From Bacteroidia bacterium (GTDB lineage Bacteria > Bacteroidota > Bacteroidia > UKL13-3), in assembly GCA_021740845.1 (NCBI GenBank), contig JAIOYZ010000010.1:60531-124530 (forward strand): a stretch of 64,000 nucleotides of DNA, in the 5' to 3' direction. Of the stretch, positions 55,426 through 63,078 are shown in pieces. The position numbers and the translations under genes are program-made. Each line of letters opens with the position of its first letter. Position 1 is the stretch's first letter. Below the pieces are notes generated by a model. That model saw only the letters and a program-made list of their open reading frames with translations, searched no databases and was not told the origin of the DNA.

Positions 55426-55828
55426 AATAAAAGAAATAATTGAAGCTGGAATTATTTTATTTGGGAGAATTTATCAAAACTTAGTTTCAGGTAATTTCGG
55501 TTTGAACCAACCAAGTTATTAGGTACTACAAAAGATGTCCTTTGAAAAAACTGCACTGACAAGTGACTCGTCCTAAAAAAAGTTTACACTTATTGTTTAA
55601 TAATCCTAAAACAAGTTTACAAAGTTTAATTCCTAGGCATAATTGAAGTTGAAGCTAAATAAAAATGCAAACTAATCAATAATTACAGGAGAGTTTTTAG
55701 AAAGGTTGAACGTTTAGTAATTGACAAGTAGGCGATTGCGGGCTTCCAACCTATCAAACTGAGATGAAGTTGAAGTGGGCTACAACCGTTGAATTTACTA
55801 CTGTCACGCCTATTTGTTATACACATTA
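55426..55828. other. Non-coding stretch inside the repeat-bounded segment
   Basis: 403 bp without a gene. It includes a further exact GGTTTGAACC (55499-55508) and a GC-richer segment at about 55725-55810 (GGCGATTGCGGGCTTCCAAC) that resembles the spacer elements found elsewhere in this region. Confidence 0.5.
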
Positions 55829-56326
55829 TTATGGGCTGTTTTTTCCTTTCTTTATGTTTCCTAAGTTGTCATAAATGGTTGTATAGTCGTCATTGTAAGT
55901 CCGACTTGTCACGCCAAGTTTGTCAAGTAGTGAATTCGCTTCTAGTCTTGTCTTAATCCAGATTGCGTGGTTGTCGATAAATTCCCAGTCCCAAATTTCA
56001 GAAGAAATGTCGTCAGTCCATTCTTTAAATTCAAGTAATTCGCTCTTAATTGAATTGGCAACTAAACCATTCCGAAATATCGTATCAAAACAAACTGGCG
56101 TAAACGCATAGTCAATTTCTGACTCAAGTTCCGTTATTGGATTAAAATCAGGTCCGGCAAGTTTTTCCAATTCTTTTAACGACAGCGAAAAAAGAATTAT
56201 CGAGTTTATCAAGTTTGTATAATAGAAGTCAGCATGCTTGTCATATTCAATTTCTTCCTTATCGACTGATGATTTGTCTGTCGAAGTCGATTTAATTCCA
56301 AATATTGATTTCAACTTTATCTTCAT
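55829..56326 (-). CDS. Hypothetical protein bounded by direct repeats
   Basis: 165 residues, no signal peptide, acidic. Contains Y-Y-T-N-L-I-N-S-I-I-L-F-S-L-S-L-K-E-L-E-K, D-Y-A-F-T-P-V-C-F-D and E-F-K-E-W-T-D-D-I-S-S-E-I-W-D-W-E-F-I-D. Predicted mostly helical. I do not recognise the family; the Trp- and acid-rich middle is the style of immunity proteins, but no toxin lies nearby. The gene is the only one between the two 135-bp direct repeats, so it could be a movable or duplicable unit. Confidence 0.55.
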   Translation of the reverse strand: MKIKLKSIFGIKSTSTDKSSVDKEEIEYDKHADFYYTNLINSIILFSLSLKELEKLAGPDFNPITELESEIDYAFTPVCFDTIFRNGLVANSIKSELLEFKEWTDDISSEIWDWEFIDNHAIWIKTRLEANSLLDKLGVTSRTYNDDYTTIYDNLGNIKKGKNSP

Positions 56327-56383
56327 TGTTGTCGGTCGTCAAAATTACCCCTAACTTTTGTAATACCCCTCTTAAACTTCATT

Positions 56384-56518
56384 AAGCTCTCAGCAATATA
56401 AAAAAAATAAACCCGAAAACAATCACAAAATCCCATCCCAAAAACTAGAGAAAGAATCCTAATATTTGTTTGCGGTGTTGGCTTGCTTATTCAGTTAATT
56501 TTGGTTCGAACCAAACTT
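56384..56518. repeat. 135-bp direct repeat, copy B
   Basis: Partner of 55291-55425. Ends with GGTTCGAACC (56503-56512), where copy A has GGTTTGAACC, so a single change inside an otherwise aligned repeat turned the near-palindrome into a perfect palindrome (or the reverse). The rest of 56327-56566 holds nothing else. Confidence 0.85.
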
Positions 56519-56566
56519 TAAAAAATTAAGACTAGAGGTTATTTAAACTGTTGTTAGAAAATCTTT

Positions 56567-57289
56567 TTACCAAGCTGTTTCGCCTTCTTCGCTATAAAAT
56601 TTCCCTGTTTCTCCATCTTTATCAAGCGTGGCATATTTTACAATAACACGTGCAGCCTGTTCAACTGTTCTTGTTCCTTGGTGATTATTAAAGTCGGTAG
56701 CGGTAAACCCTGGGCATACACAATTCACCTTGAAATTTGTGTCTTTTAGTTCAACTGCCAGCATTACAGTATAGGCGTTCAATGCAGTTTTTGATGGACC
56801 ATATGCTGCCGGTTTATATTGTGCAAATTTCCAATTTGGGTTGCTGTGATTTGTTAAGGATGACAATTCGGTTGTTACATTTACAATCCTAGGTTGGTCC
56901 GATTTTTTAAGCATCTCAATAAACTCTTGTATTACCTGAATTGTGCCGAAAAAATTAGTTTCAAATACAAGTCGTAAAGTGTCATTAGAAACTTTGGTAG
57001 CTGCTTGAGGAAAACCACCGCTAATACCTGCATTGTTAATTAGAATGTCTAACTTTTTCGTTTTCAATTCAAGTTCTTGCCTTGCAGATTTTATTGAATC
57101 AATATCCGTAATATCCAATTGAATGCAATCTACATTTGTTAAGCCCATTGATCTTAATTTTCCAATTGCCTCACTCCCTTTCGTTTTGTCTCTGCTACCG
57201 ATGTAAACGAAATATCCAAGTTGTCCTAATTGTTTAGCGGTTTCAAAACCGATGCTTTTGTTTGCTCCTGTTACTAATGCTGTCTTCAT
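56567..57289 (-). CDS. Short-chain dehydrogenase/reductase
   Basis: 240 residues, classical SDR. T-G-A-N-K-S-I-G (cofactor loop) at about 7-14, I-N-N-A-G at about 86, catalytic Ser region N-V-T-T-E-L-S-S, Y-x-x-x-K in A-Y-G-P-S-K-T-A, and N-C-V-C-P-G-F-T-A-T-D. Would use NAD(P)H to reduce a carbonyl; substrate unknown. Resembles plant-type carbonyl reductase relatives. The AraC gene lies 65 bp upstream on the same strand and probably controls it. Confidence 0.88.
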   Translation of the reverse strand: MKTALVTGANKSIGFETAKQLGQLGYFVYIGSRDKTKGSEAIGKLRSMGLTNVDCIQLDITDIDSIKSARQELELKTKKLDILINNAGISGGFPQAATKVSNDTLRLVFETNFFGTIQVIQEFIEMLKKSDQPRIVNVTTELSSLTNHSNPNWKFAQYKPAAYGPSKTALNAYTVMLAVELKDTNFKVNCVCPGFTATDFNNHQGTRTVEQAARVIVKYATLDKDGETGKFYSEEGETAW

Positions 57290-57354
57290 TTTTATTTCTT
57301 ATTATGAACCACAAAAGTCGGTGGAATTATATCAATTAAGATGGACTATTCACT

Positions 57355-58236
57355 TTAATTGCTCGACAAATCTTGAATGCTTTCTAAAAACTGTGTAACA
57401 CTTTTTCCGGTGTTCTTTTTAAAAAGTTTTGAAAAATAATCGGGGTCACTAAATCCCAACTCGTAGGCCAATTCCTTTACTGAGGTCTCTGAATAAAAAA
57501 GTTTCCGCTGAGCTTCTAATACCAAACGGTTTGTGATAAATTCTTTAGGCGAAACTCCCGAAAATTCTTTTACAATAAGGTAAAGATTATTCGTTGTAAT
57601 GGAAAGGTTTTTGGCAATGGTGTTTATAGAATATTGCTCTGTTAAATGAGATTCAACTGCAATTTTAAACTCAATGTATTTTGAAAGTTTGTTCGGTTCA
57701 GACTTTTCTTTTGTAACACTTTTAAAATATGAATTGTTCAATTCTGTTAATAGTGAATTAAGATATGCCAAAATTATCTCAGCATCCTTTTGCTCTTTTT
57801 CTGAATGCAAAATTTTGTTGAGTATTTCAAATAGTGCTTTTACTCTTTGTTTTGAATCAATATCAAATGAAATGGTTTGTGAACTTAATGGATTTATTAA
57901 AAAAGAAAATTGCTTTGGAAGTAAAGACAAGCAGTTTTGGTCAAAACTCATTTTAAAATATACCATACCCTCTGTTTTCTGCTTAGGAACAGAATGAATT
58001 TGATTAGGCAAAACAAAAAACAATTGCCCATTTGTAATTGTCAAATCGTTTAAATCAACCTTATGAGTTAGCGAACCATTTTCTATAAAAACAAAAAAAT
58101 AATTAGCCTTCCTATGAGGTTTTGCAAGCATTTTCATTACCGCTTCGGGCAAATTATTATTTAAATTAGAGCTCACTCTAATCGCAAGCTTGTAATGAAG
58201 CTTTATTTGTTCAAGTAGTCCTTTCGTTTCTTGCAT
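57355..58236 (-). CDS. AraC-family transcriptional regulator
   Basis: 293 residues. An N-terminal cupin-like sensing domain (F-F-V-F-I-E-N-G-S-L-T-H, L-F-F-V-L-P-N-Q-I-H-S-V-P) is followed by the AraC DNA-binding domain at about 185-285: S-I-N-T-I-A-K-N-L-S-I-T-T-N-N-L and V-K-E-L-A-Y-E-L-G-F-S-D-P-D-Y-F-S-K-L-F-K-K-N-T-G. It likely activates the SDR gene 65 bp downstream in response to an aromatic or similar ligand. An exact motif GGTTCAAACC (58347-58356) lies 110 bp upstream of its start. Confidence 0.9.
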   Translation of the reverse strand: MQETKGLLEQIKLHYKLAIRVSSNLNNNLPEAVMKMLAKPHRKANYFFVFIENGSLTHKVDLNDLTITNGQLFFVLPNQIHSVPKQKTEGMVYFKMSFDQNCLSLLPKQFSFLINPLSSQTISFDIDSKQRVKALFEILNKILHSEKEQKDAEIILAYLNSLLTELNNSYFKSVTKEKSEPNKLSKYIEFKIAVESHLTEQYSINTIAKNLSITTNNLYLIVKEFSGVSPKEFITNRLVLEAQRKLFYSETSVKELAYELGFSDPDYFSKLFKKNTGKSVTQFLESIQDLSSN

Positions 58237-58439
58237 TATTTTCTATTAGGTGATTTTAGCCTTACCCAACAATGACTGCAAAGGTTTGCCTTTTTTAAAA
58301 ACTACATTTTGCCACTCGAAACTAGGCTAATTTTATAATTATATTTGGTTCAAACCGAAAGTTTTTGACTATAAAAATGGCTAGTGAAAAACAGAGAATT
58401 TAAAAACCAGTTTTCTCCACCCCTATTGCAAAAATGTTA

Positions 58440-58955
58440 TTAACGGTAGATTTTCTCATAGTAGTTTTCAATTTTAGCCTTTCCAAATATTTTGTTCTTT
58501 AAAATATTATAGCCTTCAAATTCACATCCGTTATCTTCAAATTTAATACTGTCAGTTTTTATATAGACGATGTATTGTTTGCTAGTTGTACAACCGTTAC
58601 TAGTATTTAGAGTTCTACCATTTTTCTCAAAAACAGAATACGCAATAATTAAACTGTCATTTAGATATTGTTTCAAAGATGGAAATTCCTGTCTACGAGG
58701 AATTGAAACATTTAGCTCAGCGAATAAACTATCTAACTTTCTGTATATTTTCAATTCTTCAGTATAATAATGAAAGCACCCTTGTGTTGCATAGTTTATG
58801 TGCAAGGTGTCGTTTTTACCAATGCTATCTATAAGACAATTGAAGACTTTAGGTTTTACATTTTGCCTATCACTATTTTCTTCTCTTACATTATTGCAAG
58901 AGTATGTCTATATTGAGATTACTAGGATTAAATATTCGTATTTAAAGTATTTCAT
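58440..58955 (-). pseudogene. Lipoprotein gene with in-frame TAG in the signal peptide
   Basis: From the ATG at 58955 the frame reads M-K-Y-F-K-Y-E-Y-L-I-L-V-I-S-I, then TAG (58908-58910), then T-Y-S-C-N-N-V-R-E-E in the same frame, continuing openly to 58440. The part before the stop is the positive and hydrophobic start of a lipoprotein signal, and the part after is its lipobox. The gene would therefore encode a 171-residue lipoprotein but for one stop codon. Initiation at an internal codon (58805) would miss the signal. Mature part: C-F-H-Y-Y-T-E-E-L-K-I-Y-R-K, C-T-T-S-K-Q-Y-I-V-Y. Family unknown. Either a young pseudogene or a base-calling error. Confidence 0.65.
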
Positions 58956-59090
58956 AACGTTTGGGGCTTGGCAATGGCGGCGCGTTTTAGCTCTAAACTT
59001 CATAAGGAGAACAGAATTTCCAACTTGCAAAAATGTGTTTGCAAAGCACAGAACCCTTGCTATCGTAAACACCTTGTTTGGCACTGGCCC
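58956..59090. repeat. Cassette-like spacer with imperfect inverted repeat
   Basis: Begins AACGTTTGGGGCTTGGCAATGGCGG directly in front of the ATG of the gene at 58955 and ends near CCTTGCTATCGTAAACACCTTGTTTGGC. The two ends are partly complementary (TTGC / GCAA, AAAC / GTTT). It aligns with the starts of the spacers at 59751 and 62229 (shared pattern AAGTTTTGGNGCTTGG). It resembles an attC-like or other cassette-boundary element. The canonical GTTRRRY / RYYYAAC ends are not clear. Confidence 0.45.
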
Positions 59091-59681
59091 TTATTTTTCA
59101 AAGTCAAGATTTGTTGGCTCTTCTAGTGTTGCAGATTTTTTACCATTTATAGAACCTGTAGTTGGAACATTATCCGCTACAACTTCAAACATTATATTAT
59201 CAAACCAAATTTGTCCTGTCCCATCCAACAATGCACCATATGCAATAAGTGATGAGTTATTGGGAACGTCAAGAACAATTTCATATTTCGTCCAACCAGT
59301 TGTTCCTTTTATTGGTCTGTCTCCCATATTGTCAAATGAAAGTGGTTGTTGCGAACCTGGTTGATCCACACGTAACCAAAGTCCAGCCCAAGTTGTAACG
59401 TTTTCGGATCTTACAAAACCTGTCATTTTAACTCGTTTACCAAGAAACTTGTCTGGTTTACTTTGCTGCATTAAAGTCCCGAAACCAACAATCTTTTTGT
59501 CAATAGATTTTATGGTTGCCGCATTATTTCCATCCTGACCTGCAGCTTTTTCTATGCCCATTTCATAACTTTTGGGCTTGCTTCCAGCATTAAACCATCC
59601 TGTAGGCAAGTCGAATGAAAGTAGTGCTACTAGTGTCCCCATTAGTAAAAAACTTTTTAGAATTGATTTTATCATTTTCAT
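59091..59681 (-). CDS. Exported jelly-roll-like protein
   Basis: 196 residues, signal peptide or anchor about 8-25. The mature part P-T-G-W-F-N-A-G-S-K-P, V-K-M-T-G-F-V-R-S-E-N-V, W-A-G-L-W-L-R-V-D, F-D-N-M-G-D-R-P-I-K-G-T-T-G-W-T-K-Y-E-I-V-L-D-V and G-Q-I-W-F-D-N-I-M-F-E-V-V resembles a carbohydrate-binding-like beta sandwich. I recall the same domain at the end of some AraC-type proteins of this phylum, usually unassigned. Could bind sugar at the surface; ligand unknown. Flanked by spacer elements on both sides, as a single-gene unit. Confidence 0.6.
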   Translation of the reverse strand: MKMIKSILKSFLLMGTLVALLSFDLPTGWFNAGSKPKSYEMGIEKAAGQDGNNAATIKSIDKKIVGFGTLMQQSKPDKFLGKRVKMTGFVRSENVTTWAGLWLRVDQPGSQQPLSFDNMGDRPIKGTTGWTKYEIVLDVPNNSSLIAYGALLDGTGQIWFDNIMFEVVADNVPTTGSINGKKSATLEEPTNLDFEK

Positions 59682-59750
59682 TTGATTTAAGGTAATTATT
59701 TATAATGTTAGTATGTTATGGTTACAATTGTTTTAGGGCTTGTTTACATT

Positions 59751-59884
59751 AAGTTTTGGCGCTTGGCGAAGAAACGGATTTAGAAGCACAAATAATCAAT
59801 TTAACAAAGATGTTTATTAGAATACCGAATGTTAAATTTAGCACTTAACCCGCATTTTTGCCCTCCCCCTATTGTAGCTAGTTT
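59751..59884. repeat. Cassette-like spacer
   Basis: AAGTTTTGGCGCTTGGCGAAG at 59751-59771 matches the spacer starts at 58956 and 62229. It is separated by AT-rich DNA from AACCCGCATTTTTGCCCTCC at about 59848. It lies between the sulfatase and jelly-roll genes, with no coding content. Confidence 0.42.
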
Positions 59885-61180
59885 TTATTGTCTTAGGTTA
59901 TTTAATTCAGTTTCCAATAATGTTTTTGCACTCTGTTCTGTAGTGGATAGCACACCAATCAGTAAATTATTATTTTCATAAGGGTCATTTACCATATTAA
60001 ACATTTCATTACCAGATTTTTTAATTAATAATTTGTATGTGCCATTACTAATTGTCCATAACTCATCAGTTCCGTCTTTTAGCTCTGAATATTGATAATT
60101 CCGAATAGTGTTAGATTGAGAAAATAAAGATTTAAAACTTTTACTATCATGATACTCATTTATATTCACACCTGCAATTTGGGCAATAGTTGCAAAGAGG
60201 TCAGTTCCTACCAATAACTGATTGTCTGTTCCAGTTCTTGAAACTCCTTTACCCGAAACAAACAAAGGTGTGTTTATACCGCCTTGATATAAGGTGTTTT
60301 TTACTTTTGTACTTAAATATGGACTTTGGGCTACCAAATTTGTAGTACCATTATCTCCCATAAAAATAATAACTGTGTTATCTTTTTCATCAGCAGGAAT
60401 GCTTGACAAAAAACGTCCAATTTGATAATCCATCGCTTCTATAGAAGCCATAAAATAAGGAGTTCCATCCATACCATTAGTGTATGTAGGCAAGTTTCCT
60501 TGATTGTGCATATTGCTTGGCGGAACGTGAAATGGTGTATGTGGAGCATTGTAAGCTAACCAAAGAAACCAAGGTTTACTTTGAGTGTTTACCCAATTAA
60601 TAGCTAAATCTGTAAATTTTTCTGTTATGTATGTTGTTTGCTGACTGCTTGCGCCATCTTCTGTGAGTTGCCATTGATAATAGTCATCTACTGCACCACG
60701 AATTAATCCTGCGTAATAATCAATACCAAAAGTTTCAGGATTAAAGCCAGTAGTATTTCCAGAAAGATGCCATTTACCAACTACTGCGGTTGCATATTTA
60801 TTACCTGTATTATTATTTATATATTTTTGAAGCACGGTTTCTGAAGAATTTAACACATCACCAACTCCTTTTACACCTGTGCGATAGCCATATTTTCCAG
60901 TAATAATAGAAGATCTAGTAGGCGTACAAGTAGGATTAACCCAAAAATTAGTAAATAGTAAACCATTATTTCTAATAGCATCAATATTGGGAGTGTTTGG
61001 TTTTATACTACCTTCTTGATAGCCTTTTATGGCATCTTTTCCCAAATCATCGGCAATTATCAAAAGAATATTTGGTGTACTTGTAGTAGAAGAAATTACA
61101 TTACTTTCCTCATCTTTTGAACATGAAAACAAGAAGAAAGCAAGAAATGCAAATGCGAATAAATATTTTAATTTAGACAT
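59885..61180 (-). CDS. Sulfatase family lipoprotein (arylsulfatase type)
   Basis: 431 residues. Lipobox F-L-F-S-C-S-K at about 16-22. The sulfatase core: I-L-L-I-I-A-D-D-L-G-K-D with the metal-binding Asp pair, N-P-T-C-T-P-T-R-S-S (C-x-P-x-R, whose Cys must become formylglycine), G-K-W-H-L-S-G, Y-N-A-P-H-T-P-F-H and F-M-G-D-N-G-T-T. The Cys in the maturation motif means an activating enzyme is required; none is in this window. It removes sulfate from a sulfated compound, probably a glycan. The YHYH gene lies 21 bp upstream on the same strand, so they form an operon. Confidence 0.9.
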   Translation of the reverse strand: MSKLKYLFAFAFLAFFLFSCSKDEESNVISSTTSTPNILLIIADDLGKDAIKGYQEGSIKPNTPNIDAIRNNGLLFTNFWVNPTCTPTRSSIITGKYGYRTGVKGVGDVLNSSETVLQKYINNNTGNKYATAVVGKWHLSGNTTGFNPETFGIDYYAGLIRGAVDDYYQWQLTEDGASSQQTTYITEKFTDLAINWVNTQSKPWFLWLAYNAPHTPFHVPPSNMHNQGNLPTYTNGMDGTPYFMASIEAMDYQIGRFLSSIPADEKDNTVIIFMGDNGTTNLVAQSPYLSTKVKNTLYQGGINTPLFVSGKGVSRTGTDNQLLVGTDLFATIAQIAGVNINEYHDSKSFKSLFSQSNTIRNYQYSELKDGTDELWTISNGTYKLLIKKSGNEMFNMVNDPYENNNLLIGVLSTTEQSAKTLLETELNNLRQ

Positions 61181-61201
61181 ACACTTTATGATATTTGATG
61201 A

Positions 61202-62139
61202 TTATTGTGGAGTCCCTTTGTAAGCACCAATATTATACGGAAAATCATACGTCCAATGATAATGGTAAATATTAACCATTTGTCCGTCCCACATTACAGG
61301 ATGTTTGTGACCATGACATTCGTCTAAATCTGCTGATTTTAATAACTCTCCATTTTCTCCATAAGGACCATAAATTCCAAAACCATCTAGCATGTATCCC
61401 ATTAGCGATGAATGTCCAGATGAATGTGGGTGTATGTGGTCTTGTAAATCTTTTGATGGATAATGATAATGATATCTTTCTGTGCCATCTGTATGACCTC
61501 CAAATCTATCTAACATTTCGTGTGCAGCCGCATCTGTGCCAAGAGTTGAAGCACCATGGTAAATTGCACTACCCGTTAAGGAATAACCTGCAGGACCAAA
61601 TCCTACACAAGATTTTGTCTCAGCTTCTTGCGGTAAAGCAGGAATTGTAAAACTTAAAGGTTGAGGAGAAATAATATTTGGATTTTTATCATAGTTCCAG
61701 GCTATAGTACCTTGTAGAATAGGAAAAACTCCAGTTGGATGATTTGGTAAACCATTGCCTGTTAATATACGATTGCCATTACCATCTAAAGTAATTTTAA
61801 ATTCAGAAGTCCAAATTACATTTCCTGCAACTTGTGGTTTCTTGGTATAATCCCAAGTTCCATCAGGATTTGTCCAGTCAGCTGCATTATTTGCACCAGC
61901 GCCATTAGTTGGTAATCCACACAACCATAAAGAAAGAAAATCAGGGTTTGGATTACCTTGGTTTCTAATTAATATTTTGTAAGGTGCTTTGCCACCAAAA
62001 GGCAATTTGGATAAGTCTGGTGTCACAGGAGTTGGCGTTATAACATTTTCTTCACCAGATTTGCTACAACCAGAAATTGTAAATATTGAAACTGCAAGAA
62101 TGAGAAAACTTGATACGAAGGTTCTTTAAATTGTTCCAT
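61202..62139 (-). pseudogene. YHYH-domain lipoprotein with a frameshift in the signal peptide
   Basis: The long frame (GTG 62026 to 61202) carries the YHYH domain: E-R-Y-H-Y-H-Y-P-S-K-D, H-S-S-G-H-S-S-L-M-G-Y-M-L-D-G-F-G-I-Y-G and Y-H-Y-H-W-T-Y-D-F-P. Upstream in that frame is a lipoprotein signal (F-V-S-S-F-L-I-L-A-V-S-I-F-T-I-S-G-C-S-K) with no start codon before a TAA. An ATG at 62139 opens M-E-Q-F-K in another frame, and adding one A to the AAA of TTTAAAG (62124-62130) would join them into one signal peptide. So either a one-base deletion inactivated the gene, or the base is an error. Function of YHYH proteins is unknown; next to a sulfatase it may serve glycan handling. Confidence 0.65.
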
Positions 62140-62228
62140 GATTTGCTATTTTTATCATTAACCCTTGTTGGACTGCCATTCTTAAAAAAGGTTTAATTTG
62201 AATTGTCGGTTTTTCTAAAATCTGCTAT

Positions 62229-62364
62229 AAAGTTTTGCAGCTTTGGTTAGGGCGGGATTATTACCACTTCACACGATACGAAGAACCGAACTCAAATATA
62301 TGCAAAAAGCGTCAGACGAAGCACTGGACCCCGCCTGACGCAAAACCGATGTTAGCTACTTTTT
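62229..62364. repeat. Cassette-like spacer with strong inverted repeat
   Basis: GTTTTGCAGCTTTGGTTAGG and the following GCGGG (62232-62255) are complementary, with bulges, to CCCCGCCTGACGCAAAAC (62329-62346). CGATGTTAGC follows. On the minus strand this reads GCTAACATCGGTTTTGCG just after the stop of the truncated SDR gene. It is the clearest of the attC-like spacers here. Confidence 0.5.
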
Positions 62365-63078
62365 TTATTTTCCCAATTGCGCATTCATCATTTCAAAAAA
62401 TTCTTTGTCAGTCATTCTTTTTCTGCTGTCGAGTAAGAAATTTGCATCATCTCCAGCTCTGTATCTTAATTGATTTTTTCCATCTGTTACTGCGTTAAAA
62501 ATCACTTCTGCTACTAAACTTGGTGGCGAGACTGTGTTATTTGGATTCTGCCATTGTTTCATTAATGCTCCGATAAGTTGCTGGTAATCGGAAATATCCC
62601 CGGCTTGAAAATCGAAAGAACGCCCACCAAAGTCAGTCGCAATGAATCCAGGTTCAACAATTTTGACTTTAACTCCGATTTCTTTCATCTCATAGTGTAA
62701 TGATTCCGAAATTCCCTCAACAGCAAATTTAGTTCCGTGATAAAGAGAACCCAACGCAAAAGTCATTTGGCCACCGATGGAAGAAATATTGACAATGACA
62801 CCGTTTTTATTTAGTCTGAAATGTGGGATAATGGCTTTGGTAACATCCATTAAGCCGATAACATTCGTGTTGAATTGCCTTATAATATTTTCTCTTGGAA
62901 AAGATTCCAACGGTCCATAAGCTCCATATCCTGCATTGTTAAGAAGAGCATCTATTTTTCCGAATCTGGTAATACCATTTATTATCGCTTGTTCGATGCT
63001 TGAAACATCAAGCACATCTAACCTTTCCAGATGAACGTTTTCTAATTTGTTTAATAGGTATAGGCGTTTAGGTCGCAA
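62365..63078 (-). pseudogene. Short-chain dehydrogenase truncated at its 5' end by an insertion sequence
   Basis: From about E-N-V-H-L-E-R-L-D-V-L-D onward the chain is a normal classical SDR: L-L-N-N-A-G-Y-G-A-Y-G-P-L-E, N-V-I-G-L-M-D-V-T-K, N-I-S-S-I-G-G, Y-H-G-T-K-F-A-V-E-G (Y-x-x-x-K) and P-G-F-I-A-T-D-F. The N-terminal T-G-x-x-x-G-[IL]-G cofactor loop and first strand are missing. The first dozen residues come from sequence next to the transposase gene. The enzyme would be inactive. The junction is near 63050-63065. Confidence 0.8.

Larger units (their letters stand above)
5249..58356. repeat. Dispersed near-palindrome GGTT(TG/CA)AACC, 28 copies in the window
   Basis: Exact copies start at 5249, 6739, 7210, 10246, 10643, 11484, 15217, 16619, 17221, 24417, 24877, 25066, 33795, 34116, 37368, 40583, 40608, 45662, 47005, 47102, 47178, 53319, 53345, 55410, 55499 and 58347. 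Copies with centre CG start at 41093 and 56503. Common flanks give TTCGGTTTGAACCAA. Many one-mismatch forms exist (for example 121, 801, 1024, 29750, 35784, 39496, 42142, 46908, 46982). Eleven of the 26 are inside genes, not counting the MerR start overlap. The entry spans first to last copy. Confidence 0.92.

Noticed and set aside
5249..58356. GGTTCAAACC resembles the T-arm of tRNA (GTTCRANYC), so the copies might be tRNA genes or remnants.
   Set aside because: No acceptor, D-arm or anticodon arm fits around the copies I checked, many lie inside conserved protein genes, and both orientations occur freely.
53700..63000. Classical class 1-3 integron.
   Set aside because: No integrase, attI or canonical GTTRRRY/RYYYAAC pairs could be seen; only a looser cassette-like interpretation is kept as a finding.
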